DNA from: CANKHA01 sp963731585
GTDB lineage: Bacteria; Pseudomonadota; Alphaproteobacteria; Rhizobiales; Xanthobacteraceae
Direction: 5' to 3'
DNA length: 64,000 nt
Assembly: GCA_963731585.1 (NCBI GenBank)
Contig: CAVSWC010000003.1
Coordinates: 1,166,190-1,230,189, forward strand
Each line of letters begins with the position of its first letter. Position 1 is the first letter of the stretch. Under the pieces are notes generated by a model. The model saw only the letters and a program-made list of their open reading frames with translations, made no database searches and had not been told where the DNA came from. Below are positions 1 through 7,982 of this stretch, one piece after another. Position numbers and translations under genes: made by a program.

Positions 1-571
1 GTCGACCGCGTTATGCCGGCCGACGTCTTCCATATAGACCAGCGGCTGATCGCGCTCGGCCAGCACGCAGCCGTGGATCGCGCCCGCCTCGAGATAGAGT
101 GAAGGCGTGGTGTTGATCTTGTTGGTCAGCGCGTAGAGCCAGGAAGTGCGCAGTTCCGTCTTCCGGCAGATTGACGTTCTCCAGCGCTTCCATCAGATCG
201 CCGAACACCGTGCCTTGCGCGCAGCCGGAGGTCTGCACTTTCTTCTTCAGCTTCTTTTCGTAATTCGTCTTGCGCTTGGTGCGCACCACGACAATGGCAA
301 GTTCTTCGTCATGATCGACGCTGGTGATGACGTCATCCGGCAACAGCATGTGCTGGTTGAGCAGATAACCGATGGCCAGATATTCGGGATAGTCGCCGAT
401 CGTCATCGCCGTGACGATTTCCTGCGAATTGAGAAAAATTGTCAGCGCGCGCTCCACCGTCACCGCGGTTTCGATCGTCGCGCCGGTCTGATCGACGCCT
501 TTCACGCGCTCGGTCAGCCGCGGATCCTGCGGATTGGGACGAACGAGATAGCCATCGTTTGCACTCTTCAT
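1..571 (-). CDS. fdhD: FdhD, formate dehydrogenase accessory sulfurtransferase (partial, frameshifted)
   Basis: FdhD passes sulfur from a cysteine desulfurase to the molybdenum cofactor of formate dehydrogenase. The chosen start gives a protein opening MKSANDGYLV. The family region around SGCAQGTVFGDLM is clear, and near the window edge the sequence matches the family segment ending in MEDVGRHNAVD. That last part is reached only by skipping one extra base near 157. The gene runs off the left edge, so its C-terminus is missing. Only one cysteine is present in the SGCAQG loop, where the E. coli protein has a CxxC pair. The family call is firm. The frameshift looks like a sequence error. Confidence 0.85.
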
Positions 572-705
572 AAACGGCACTCTAGCAGAAAAGCCGCCGC
601 TCCGGGGCAGGCGATTAACCGGGTGTGTTTCGCAAATCAAAATGCGGGCGCAGGAGGCCGAGGCCATGGCCGCAACTGCTCGCCCAGCGATCATCCGGCT
701 CAGCG

Positions 706-1724
706 CTAGTCGGCCGCTTTTCCCAAGCTGCGCCGCATGCCCAGCGCTACGATCCGGTTCAGCAGGTCGCGATAATTGATCTTGTCATGGGCTGCGGCAT
801 GGGCGAATTCCTCGCTTTTTGCGATTTCCGGATTGGGGTTGGCTTCCAGGAAATACGGGACGTTCTCGGCCGAGAGCCGGAAGTCGATGCGCGCATAACC
901 GTCGAGCCCCAGCGTCTTGTAGATGCGCTTCGCCATCTTGCCGATCCGCGCGTGCAGTTCCGGGGGCAAGTCCTTCGCCGGACCATGTTCGACCTTGTGC
1001 CGCTGTTGATAATCGCGGTCATGCTTGACCTTTTGGGTGGCAATCGGCGCGGCGCTGCCGAAGTCGATCTCCCAAACCGGCAGCACGCGCAGCCGTTCGT
1101 TGCCGAGGATGCCGACATAGATTTCACGGCCGGCGATGTATTGCTCTACCAAGGCCGCCGTCGCCATCCGGTCGTGAATGAAAGCCACGCGCTCGGCGAG
1201 TTTTTCCTCACTGTCGACCACCGAGGCCCGCGCGATGCCTTCCGAGGCATCCTCGCTCAAGCTTTTGACGATCAACGGAAAGGCCAGCCGTTTCGGCCGG
1301 TGAATTTTCCGCCGCATGGGGAATACCGCAAAGGCCGGCACCGGAACGCGGTGATAATGCACGAAGCTTTTTCGACAGGTCCTTGCCGCGCGCCAGCATC
1401 AGGCCGCGCGGGTTGCAGCCGGTGTAAGGAATGCGCAGCAGCTCGAGATAGCTCGCGACATTCTGGTCGTAGGCCGTCTCGCCGTGGAATTCTTCCAGCA
1501 AGTTGAAAACGACATCCGGCTTCCAAGCTTCGATCTCGTCCCTGATTGGCTTGAGTTCATGCTGCACGCCAAGCGGGCGCACGTCATGGCCCGGCTTTGC
1601 GCAGCGTGCTGACCACGTCGTATTCGGTTTTCCAGACGTTGATTTGCTGCTCGCTGAAACCTTTCAGGGTTTCCGGCGGCATCAGGTCCGGATGCAAAAG
1701 CACCAGGATGCGCGATGACTTCAT
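706..1724 (-). CDS. D-alanine-D-alanine ligase-like ATP-grasp protein (two frameshifts)
   Basis: After removing two single extra bases, near 1362 and 1578, this is a 338-residue ATP-grasp ligase opening MKSSRILVLLHPDLMPPETL. The middle contains the segment EFHGETAYDQNVASYLELL, typical of D-Ala-D-Ala ligase-like proteins. The ATP-grasp core follows (FPLIVKSLSEDASEGI), and then the metal and substrate end (DGYARIDFRL, then FLEANPNPEI). The family joins a carboxylate to an amine using ATP. The true substrate is unknown, and a housekeeping cell-wall ligase is not implied. Its ATG overlaps the TGA of the upstream metallopeptidase gene (ATGA), so the two are probably translationally coupled. The family is well supported, the function is open. 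Confidence 0.8.
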
Positions 1725-2745
1725 AAGGCGTAGGACCGCCGTGAAGGACTGTAAAGGGAATGGACTGTCCTGGCCGTCAGCAGCACCGTCAAGTCCCTCG
1801 TCAGTTGCCGTTCGGAGCCTACCGCCCGCAACTTCAACGCGCGACACCGCCCGATAATCTCGTCGAGCACGTCATCCAGGGTGAGCTGGTACTCGCCGGT
1901 AGACTTGGCAACTCTGCGCCGGATCTTCGCGCGATTCTTTTCCAGGAAGCGGGAAGCCGCGAGCGACCCCTTATGTTTCGGATCACTGGAGAAGATGCGG
2001 CGCAGATCCCGATCATAACCTTTCGGAGAATCACCGTGATAGTGAGCCTGCTTCTTCTGGTAATGTTGGGCAAGGGTAGCGGTCAGGCGGCCGAATCGGG
2101 TCGACCTCCAGCCGCCGGTTCAGCACCGGCTTCTGCCTGCCGATCTCCGCCATCAGCTCGTCGACATATTCCAGCTTCTTCAGCGCCGGCCAGTCGGCAT
2201 AGCGCTTGCGCCAGTTCGATCGCGGCGTGAGCCAGACCGCGAAAGTCTCGGCGAAATCCTCGTCCGGATGGCTTTGCGCGTACCACGAGCCGAAGATGCC
2301 GGACGAAACGCCGGCTGCGCGGGTTGGGCCGATAATGCTTGGGATAGGGCGTGGAGGAAGGCCCAAACAGTTGCTGCCAGCGGCGCTGGCGCTGCAGCTG
2401 ATAGGCATGCTGCATGACATGGCCGGCCTCATGGCGAAGGATGCGCATGCATTGCGCCACGCTGCCGCCCTCGACGTCGATGATCTTCTTGCGCTCCAGG
2501 CGCATCAGCCGCCGATGCGTCAGGTAAAAAGGGATGGCGATTCCGGGCGTATTGTCGGGGCTGAACCACTCGTCCGAGATCCAGGCATGCGGCCTGATGC
2601 GGACGCCTTTTTTCCGCAATTCGCGGTACAGGGCGTTCAGGCAATCTTCCAGCCAGGTGCCTTTGATGCCGACCCCTAGGTCCTTGAGGCGGAGCTCGAG
2701 AAGTTGTGGCTCCGCAAGGGAAGCCCAAGCAAATCTACGCGGCAT
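1721..2745 (-). CDS. Putative zinc-binding metallopeptidase (two frameshifts)
   Basis: Correcting single extra bases near 2290 and 2092 gives a 340-residue protein. It has an HEAGH zinc motif around residue 110, followed by a conserved segment reading SHPDEDFAETFAVWL, which probably supplies the third ligand. This resembles the Pfam family of putative zinc-binding metallopeptidases (Peptidase_Mx type), recalled rather than searched. The corrected C-terminus is basic and ends SPSRRSYAL. No signal peptide is visible, so a cytoplasmic role is likely. The stop overlaps the start of the ATP-grasp gene by ATGA, suggesting that the two proteins act on the same peptide or amide substrate. The peptidase call is good, the substrate is unknown. 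Confidence 0.75.
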
Positions 2746-2853
2746 TACGCTTTCAGACCCACAAGCAAAGACCGAGACTGACCGTCATCTTGCACAGGCC
2801 ACGGGGGCTGTCGACGGGCTTTGTAGCCCGCAAAGCCTGGGGCCAAGGCGTCC

Positions 2854-3684
2854 CTACGCGCCCGGATCACCCGCATTGGGATAGAACAGTTGCTGGCCGT
2901 CGATCTTGTAATTCTCGATGGCCTTCTGGCCTTCCGCCGAGATGAGCCAGTCGATGAACTGCTGGCCGAGATCCTTCTTCACGCTGGCATGCTTGGCCGG
3001 GTTCACCAGGATCACGCCATACTGGTTGAACAGCCGCTTGTCGCCTTCCACCGCAATGACGAGGTCGGCCTTGTTCTTGAAGGAGATCCAGGTGCCGCGG
3101 TCCGCGAGCACATAGGCGTTGGAGGCCGAGGCGGTGTTGAGCGCCGCGCCCATGCCCTGGCCGATCTCCTTGTACCAGGGGCCCTTGTCGGCGCCGGCGA
3201 CGTCGATATTCGCGATCTTCCAGAGCGCGAGCTCGGCGGCATGGGTGCCGGATTTGTCGCCGCGCGAGATGAACGGAGCCGCCTTGGCCTTGATCGTGGC
3301 GAGCGCGGCGACGATGTCCTTGCCGCCCTTGATGCCGGCGGGATCGCCTTTCGGCCCGATCAGGACGAAGTCGTTATACATCACCGGATTGCGCTTCACG
3401 CCGAAGCCTTCGGCGATGAACTTCTCCTCCTGCGCCTTGGCATGCACGAACACCACGTCGGCGTCGCCGCGGCGGGCGGTGTCGAGCGCCTGGCCGGTGC
3501 CTTGCGAGACCACTTTGACGTCGATACCGGTCTTGGCCTTGAACAACGGAAGGATATGGCCGAACAGGCCGGAATCCTGCGTGGACGTGGTGGAGGAAAC
3601 GACGATCGATTTATCCTGCGCGGCGGCTGGAAAACTGAATGCTGCAAGCCAGGCGATGGTCAGGATGAGTCTGCGCGTGAGCAT
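2854..3684 (-). CDS. tupA: Tungstate-type ABC transporter substrate-binding protein (TupA-like)
   Basis: A 276-residue periplasmic protein with a signal peptide (MLTRRLILTIAWLAAFSFPAAAQ). Right after it comes the TupA/ModA-type oxyanion loop SSTTSTQDSGLF, which begins the bilobed fold. Later motifs include QGTGQALDTARRGDADVVFVHA and SRGDKSGTHAAE, as in tungstate-binding TupA proteins. It should deliver tungstate (or molybdate) to the membrane partner encoded by the next genes on the strand. It is first in a three-gene operon: tupA, the ATPase 23 bases on, then the permease overlapping the ATPase gene. Tungstate rather than molybdate is inferred from motif resemblance only. Confidence 0.88.
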   Translation of the reverse strand: MLTRRLILTIAWLAAFSFPAAAQDKSIVVSSTTSTQDSGLFGHILPLFKAKTGIDVKVVSQGTGQALDTARRGDADVVFVHAKAQEEKFIAEGFGVKRNPVMYNDFVLIGPKGDPAGIKGGKDIVAALATIKAKAAPFISRGDKSGTHAAELALWKIANIDVAGADKGPWYKEIGQGMGAALNTASASNAYVLADRGTWISFKNKADLVIAVEGDKRLFNQYGVILVNPAKHASVKKDLGQQFIDWLISAEGQKAIENYKIDGQQLFYPNAGDPGA

Positions 3685-3706
3685 GAGATAAATCCTTTCT
3701 GCTTGA

Positions 3707-4438
3707 TCAGATCAGCAATTCGCCTTCGATGAATTTCCGGGCTTCCGTCGTCTTGGGGGCGGTGAAAAAGTCATTCGCATTGGCCGTTTCAACGACGCGG
3801 CCGCGATGCAGAAGGATGACCTCACCGGCCAGCCGCCGCGCTTCGCCGAGGTCGTGGGTCGCCATGATTACCGTGATGCCGCGCTCTGCGACGTCGCGGA
3901 TCACGTCCTCGACCGCCTTGGTGGCGGCCGGGTCGAGGCTGGCAGTCGGCTCGTCGAGCAGCAGCACCGCCGGGTCCTTGGCCAGCGCGCGGGCGAGCGC
4001 AAGGCGCTGCTGTTCGCCGCCCGACAGCCGCTTGGCCGGTGCACCGGCAAGTTCGGATAGTCCCACGAGCGCGAGCAGGTCCGCACATCGTGCGGCGCGT
4101 TCCGCGCGCGCGACCCCGGCGGCGGCGAGCGCGTAACGGATATTCCCGGCGGCGCTGCGCCGGAGCATCGCCGGCCGTTGAAACACGATCGCGCAACGCG
4201 CCGGGCCGGCGCCTTCGCGGCCGCCCCTGGTGACGCTTCCGCGCGAGGGCTCGATCAAGCCCATCAGCAGGCGCAGCAGCGTCGTCTTGCCGGCGCCGTT
4301 CGGCCCGATCAGAACCGTTGGCGCGCCGCCCGCTATGGTGAGCGACACATCCGCGAGAATCGGGCTGCCGCGTGCGGTGAAGCTCACCTTATCGAGCGTG
4401 ATCGGCAGTTCGCTGGTTGGTGCGCGCATGGCGGTCAT
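3707..4438 (-). CDS. tupC: Tungstate-type ABC transporter ATP-binding protein (TupC-like)
   Basis: A 243-residue ABC ATPase. Walker A is GPNGAGKTT, the signature is LSGGEQQRLALARAL and Walker B is VLLLDEPTASLDP, followed by the switch histidine in MATHDLGEA. It would power uptake through the TupB-like permease. Its start overlaps the permease stop by four bases, and it lies directly downstream of tupA. The C-terminus is short and has no regulatory TOBE domain, unlike many molybdate ATPases (ModC). This fits the TupC type. The ATPase call is certain, the substrate follows from the neighbours. Confidence 0.9.
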   Translation of the reverse strand: MTAMRAPTSELPITLDKVSFTARGSPILADVSLTIAGGAPTVLIGPNGAGKTTLLRLLMGLIEPSRGSVTRGGREGAGPARCAIVFQRPAMLRRSAAGNIRYALAAAGVARAERAARCADLLALVGLSELAGAPAKRLSGGEQQRLALARALAKDPAVLLLDEPTASLDPAATKAVEDVIRDVAERGITVIMATHDLGEARRLAGEVILLHRGRVVETANANDFFTAPKTTEARKFIEGELLI

Positions 4439-5127
4439 CCGGCAAAGGTTTCGCCGGCGCGGCGCACCGCCCAGGCGAGCGCGTTGACCAGAACGACGAT
4501 GGCGATCAGCACGAGGCCCAAGCCAATGGCGAGCGCGAGGTCGCCCCTGGAAGTTTCCAGCGCGATGGCGGTGGTCATGGTGCGGGTGAAGCCATCGATA
4601 TTGCCGCCGACGATCATGACGGCCCCCACTTCGGCGGCGGCGCGGCCAAAGCCCGCGAGCAGCGCCGTCACCAGCGCGAAGCGGCCGTCCCAGATCAAGG
4701 TGCCGACGCGGCCGAGCGGCCCGACATTCATCGCCGCGAGCTCGTCGTGATATTCCGCCGCCAGGTCTTCGATGGTCTGCCGCGTCAGCGCGGCGATCAG
4801 CGGCGTCACCAGCAAGGTCTGCGCGATGATCATGGCCTGCAGCGTGAACAGGAGACCCCAGGATCCGAGCGGGCCGGAGCGCGACAACAGCAGATATACG
4901 GCGAGACCGACGACGACAGGCGGCAGTCCCATCAGGGCGTTAAGGGCGACGATCACGGCCTCCCGCCCGCGGAAACGCGTCAGCGCGACCAGCGCGCCGA
5001 ACGGCACCCCGATCAGCCCCGCCAGCGCCACGGCCGAGAGGCTGACAATCAGCGACAGCCGAACAATGCCCAGCAGGGCCGGATCGGCGGTCAAAACCAG
5101 CTGTAACGCCGATGCATTCCCGTCCAT
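4435..5127 (-). CDS. tupB: Tungstate-type ABC transporter permease (TupB-like)
   Basis: A 230-residue inner-membrane protein with about five to six hydrophobic segments. It contains the ABC permease coupling loop, visible in the stretch ELAAMNVGPLGRVGTLIW and the following GFGRAAAEVGAV. The start is taken at MDGNASALQ, because upstream codons of the longer frame lie in the divergent promoter and are not hydrophobic. The gene overlaps tupC by four bases. It forms the membrane channel for TupA and TupC. The opposite-strand regulator starts 88 bases away. The permease class is firm. Tungstate specificity is inferred from TupA. Confidence 0.87.
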   Translation of the reverse strand: MDGNASALQLVLTADPALLGIVRLSLIVSLSAVALAGLIGVPFGALVALTRFRGREAVIVALNALMGLPPVVVGLAVYLLLSRSGPLGSWGLLFTLQAMIIAQTLLVTPLIAALTRQTIEDLAAEYHDELAAMNVGPLGRVGTLIWDGRFALVTALLAGFGRAAAEVGAVMIVGGNIDGFTRTMTTAIALETSRGDLALAIGLGLVLIAIVVLVNALAWAVRRAGETFAG

Positions 5128-5214
5128 GCAATAAGTCCAGTTAGCCAAATCTCTTGCATCTCCTTCGTAGATGTTCAAACTCCGTAACAGTTGCAGTAAT
5201 CTGCAGGCATATGC
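5128..5214. promoter_or_regulatory. Divergent promoter region between tupABC and its regulator
   Basis: An 87-base intergenic stretch separates the divergent starts of the permease (5127) and the HTH regulator (5215). It must hold both promoters. It is clearly more AT-rich than the flanking genes. I could not identify a convincing operator palindrome by eye. The order on the minus strand actually places tupB nearest this promoter, so the transcript reads tupB, tupC, tupA. Confidence 0.5.
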
Positions 5215-6102
5215 ATGGCCGAATTGTTGATCACAGAGGAGGCTGCAGAATACCTGCGGCTCAGCGAGCGCAAGCTTTACGAGCTGGTCGCTACCGGCGC
5301 CGTGCCCTGCACCAAGGCCACGGGCCGCTGGCTTTTCCCGAAAGCCGCGCTCGATCGCTGGCTCACCTCGAGCCTGGTCACACCCGCCGGCATGACGCTG
5401 CCAGTGCGGCCGCCGATCGTGGGTGGCAGCCAGGATCCGTTGCTGGATTGGGCGCTGCGTGAGAGCGGGTGCGGCCTCGCCAGCCTGCCGGAGGGCAGTG
5501 AAGCGGGATTGCGCCGCCTTGCGCGCGGTGAGGTCATGGCGGCGGCCATCCATCTGCATCGCCTGGAAGGCGACGACGAAACCGCCAATGCCGAAGCGGT
5601 GGCTGAGGCGCCGGGCCTGCATGATGCGGTGGTGATCGCCTTTGTCCGGCGCGAGCAAGGGCTGCTCGTGGCCCCGGGCAATCCCTTGGGCCTCACCGAT
5701 ATCGGCAAGGTGGCGCAGGCCCGTGCACGCATGGCGCAACGGCCGGCGGGCGCCGGCGCCCAGCTCCTGTTGGTGGCGCTGCTGGCCCGCGCCGGCATCC
5801 CCGCGGAAGCGCTGGCGCTGGTGAAGCCGGTCTGCCCAACCGGTCCGGACCTGGGGCAGGCGGTGCGCTCGGGCCGTGCCGATTGCGGCATCGCCAGCCG
5901 CTCAGTGGCGCATGCGGCGGGGCTCGGTTTCGTCCCGCTGGTCTGGGAATGCTTCGATCTGGTGCTGCACCAGCGCGATTATTTTCTGCCAGGGCCACAG
6001 GCGCTGTTCGAGCATCTCCGAAAGCCTGTTTTCCGCGCCCAGGCCGCCGAGCTGCAGGGCTATGATGTGGCCGAAGCGGGCAGGGTACGGCTGGTCAATT
6101 GA
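5215..6102 (+). CDS. HTH regulator with periplasmic-binding-protein-like ligand domain
   Basis: A 295-residue one-component regulator. Residues 1-55 form an excisionase/MerR-like helix-turn-helix (LLITEEAAEYLRLSERKLYEL, then TGRWLFPKAALDRWL). The remainder resembles a cytoplasmic PBP-like domain (PF12727 type, recalled), with RPAGAGAQLLL near the middle and RSGRADCGIASR later, as in molybdate- or tungstate-binding sensor modules. It is divergently arranged with tupABC across about 88 bases, so it probably senses the imported oxyanion and controls that operon. The domain order is like that of ModE-type sensors but with a PBP fold instead of Mop domains. Ligand identity is inferred from the neighbourhood. 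Confidence 0.8.
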   Translation: MAELLITEEAAEYLRLSERKLYELVATGAVPCTKATGRWLFPKAALDRWLTSSLVTPAGMTLPVRPPIVGGSQDPLLDWALRESGCGLASLPEGSEAGLRRLARGEVMAAAIHLHRLEGDDETANAEAVAEAPGLHDAVVIAFVRREQGLLVAPGNPLGLTDIGKVAQARARMAQRPAGAGAQLLLVALLARAGIPAEALALVKPVCPTGPDLGQAVRSGRADCGIASRSVAHAAGLGFVPLVWECFDLVLHQRDYFLPGPQALFEHLRKPVFRAQAAELQGYDVAEAGRVRLVN

Positions 6103-6147
6103 GCGCAAAGTCTCCGCCGACCGCGCGGCGGCGGCCTGCCTTTGCCG

Positions 6148-6177
6148 GGAGAGATGGCCGAATGGCTTGCGGCGCTC
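6148..6177 (+). repeat. Degenerate tRNA-Ser 5' fragment
   Basis: Thirty bases here align without gaps to the first 30 bases of the tRNA-Ser gene 87 bases downstream (6235-6264). About 25 positions are identical, including GGAGAG, TGGCCGA, TGGCT and GGCGCTC. After this point the similarity ends, and no anticodon arm, variable arm or T arm follows. It is best read as a truncated duplicate of the tRNA gene. Confidence 0.7.
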
Positions 6178-6234
6178 CAGCCCGCTACGCGCGTCTTGAC
6201 TTAAAGCTGCGAGCGCCTTCAAGAAGTCACTGCT

Positions 6235-6324
6235 GGAGAGGTGGCCGAGTGGCTGAAGGCGCTCGCTTGGAAAGCGTGTATACGGGAAACCGTATCGCGG
6301 GTTCGAATCCCGCCCTCTCCGCCA
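6235..6324 (+). tRNA. tRNA-Ser (anticodon GGA)
   Basis: A 90-base class II tRNA with an encoded CCA end. The acceptor stem GGAGAGG pairs with CCTCTCC. The D-arm carries GCC and GGC stems around AGTGG. The anticodon loop is TTGGAAA, giving anticodon GGA. The long variable arm TACGG/CCGTA is typical of tRNA-Ser, and the T arm is CGGGTTCGAATCCCG. One oddity is a T opposite T at the second pair of the anticodon stem (CTCGC against GCGTG), where related genes have A-T. Confidence 0.95.
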
Positions 6325-6432
6325 TGGCTTCAGTGTCCAGCCCGGCCACATAGGTAACACGTACCTAAGACATGGGTGACAACCTCGTGCCGAACGGGTT
6401 GTCTGTCGTCGCTGCGATCAAACGCCGGTCGG

Positions 6433-7809
6433 TTATTCGGTCAGGAAATAGCCGCCGGTGATGCCCCGGTGGTACAGCTCTGCCACGGCTGGCACGACGC
6501 CGAGCGGCAGCCCCGCCTCGGCCTTGTTGTAGGTGTGGACGCCGGCGCGGAATTGCGTGAGTCGCACCCGCAGCGCCGGATCATATTTCGCGAACATCGG
6601 CAGCACGACTTCACGATAGACCTCGGGGCTGTGGTCGCGGCTGTCCTTCGTGATGCAGAAATGCACCGGCGGCACAGGCTTCACGCCCTCGCCCGTCAGC
6701 GGGAACGGGAAGCCCTTGTAGTGCTTCACCAGCCTCTCGGTGTCGTCGCCGGACAGATCGAGCCGCTTCGCGCTCGCCCGCGCCGCGGCTTCCAGCGATG
6801 TCGCGATGTTGTGGGTGATGATATATTCGGCCTTGAACTGCGGGCGCGCCTTGGTGCGATCCCACCAGTCGAGGATATCCTCCATCAGCCAGGGCAGCCG
6901 CATCAGCGCCTTCGGACCCTCCTGGCCGAGCGCCTCCGGCCCCGCATAGCGGGCACGGTCGCGCCAGGTGCGGATATAGAGCTCGTTGAACGGGTCGGCG
7001 CGCGGCGCTGGCTTCGTTGCGACGCGCTCGAAGCCCTCGATCTTGCCGAGCGCACCGGACCAGTTGTGCTGCTGTTCCTGGATGAAGCCAAACGGCGAGT
7101 TCTCGACCGCGATGACGCCGGCGATGTTCGGCACCCGCTGGCACATCATGAAGACATGCGGCCCGCCGGTGGAATGCCCGGTGACGTAGATCGAATAGTC
7201 CGCCTCCGGGAAATGGCGGCGCATCGCCTCCTTCATGCCGGCCTCGAAGGCGAGCGGCCAGCCCGCCATGCGGTCGTAGAAGGTCGAGCCGGGCTTGGCG
7301 CGCGCGACGGTGCGCGTGCCGTAGCGCAGCCGCATCGAGGTGTCGCGCACCACCTCGTACTGGTCCGGCGTGATGTGCTCGCCTTGCTTCCACATCGGCG
7401 TCCTGACGGTGCCGTCCGGATGGATGGTGTCGCCCGGCCAGTCCCGGCTCGGATCGTCGAAATAGAGCCGGCCCGGGAAGGTCATGGCGACCGCCTTGTG
7501 CCCGAACTTGCCGGCATAGGTCTTGGCCATCGGCTCCATCGACTTGAAATCGCCGGAGCCGCCGTGCAGCAGGAAGATGCCGATCTTCTTGCCGTCGGCG
7601 CCGCGCGCCACCTGCGCCGGGTCGGCCGGCTCGTAGACCATCACCCCCATGTCCCATTCGAGGCCGAGCGTCTCGATGCGGAAGATGTCCTCGGTCTGCT
7701 TCAGCGGCAGATCAGCGCGCGCCAGGATCCTGTCGGAGCTCGCGACGATTTCGTCGCGGGAGACCTGCGACGGCGGTTCCCATTGGGCGGCGGTTTGATG
7801 AACGGTCAT
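6433..7809 (-). CDS. Alpha/beta hydrolase family protein
   Basis: A 458-residue cytoplasmic alpha/beta hydrolase. The oxyanion strand reads IGIFLLHGGSGDFKSM, and the nucleophile elbow is GHSTGG at about residue 210. A likely acid and histidine lie in the C-terminal part (KDSRDHSPEVY). The ATG at 7809 is supported by a GGAGGAG ribosome site. It is about 40% longer than a minimal hydrolase, with an insert rich in helices. A close relative with an added signal peptide lies at 36159-37674, and both stand next to a tctC gene. The likely reaction is ester or lactone hydrolysis of a substrate brought by the TctC partner. The substrate is unknown. Confidence 0.8.
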   Translation of the reverse strand: MTVHQTAAQWEPPSQVSRDEIVASSDRILARADLPLKQTEDIFRIETLGLEWDMGVMVYEPADPAQVARGADGKKIGIFLLHGGSGDFKSMEPMAKTYAGKFGHKAVAMTFPGRLYFDDPSRDWPGDTIHPDGTVRTPMWKQGEHITPDQYEVVRDTSMRLRYGTRTVARAKPGSTFYDRMAGWPLAFEAGMKEAMRRHFPEADYSIYVTGHSTGGPHVFMMCQRVPNIAGVIAVENSPFGFIQEQQHNWSGALGKIEGFERVATKPAPRADPFNELYIRTWRDRARYAGPEALGQEGPKALMRLPWLMEDILDWWDRTKARPQFKAEYIITHNIATSLEAAARASAKRLDLSGDDTERLVKHYKGFPFPLTGEGVKPVPPVHFCITKDSRDHSPEVYREVVLPMFAKYDPALRVRLTQFRAGVHTYNKAEAGLPLGVVPAVAELYHRGITGGYFLTE

Positions 7810-7982
7810 GCGGGCTCCTCCGGCGGGGAATGCGGCTCAAGGAAGCATAGAAAACACGCACCCGCTCTGCCAGCGGAGAATCTGCACGCCGCGGCTGCTT
7901 CACAGCCGGCGCGATCTGTGATGGCATTGAACCCGTTCGGGGTCCGGCGAACACCGCGGGCCGTACGACGGGAGACACGACC

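Noticed and set aside
1760..2230. A 156-codon plus-strand frame in the apparent gap after the metallopeptidase
   Set aside because: The minus strand here is the corrected C-terminus of the metallopeptidase, which ends exactly at the ATP-grasp start.
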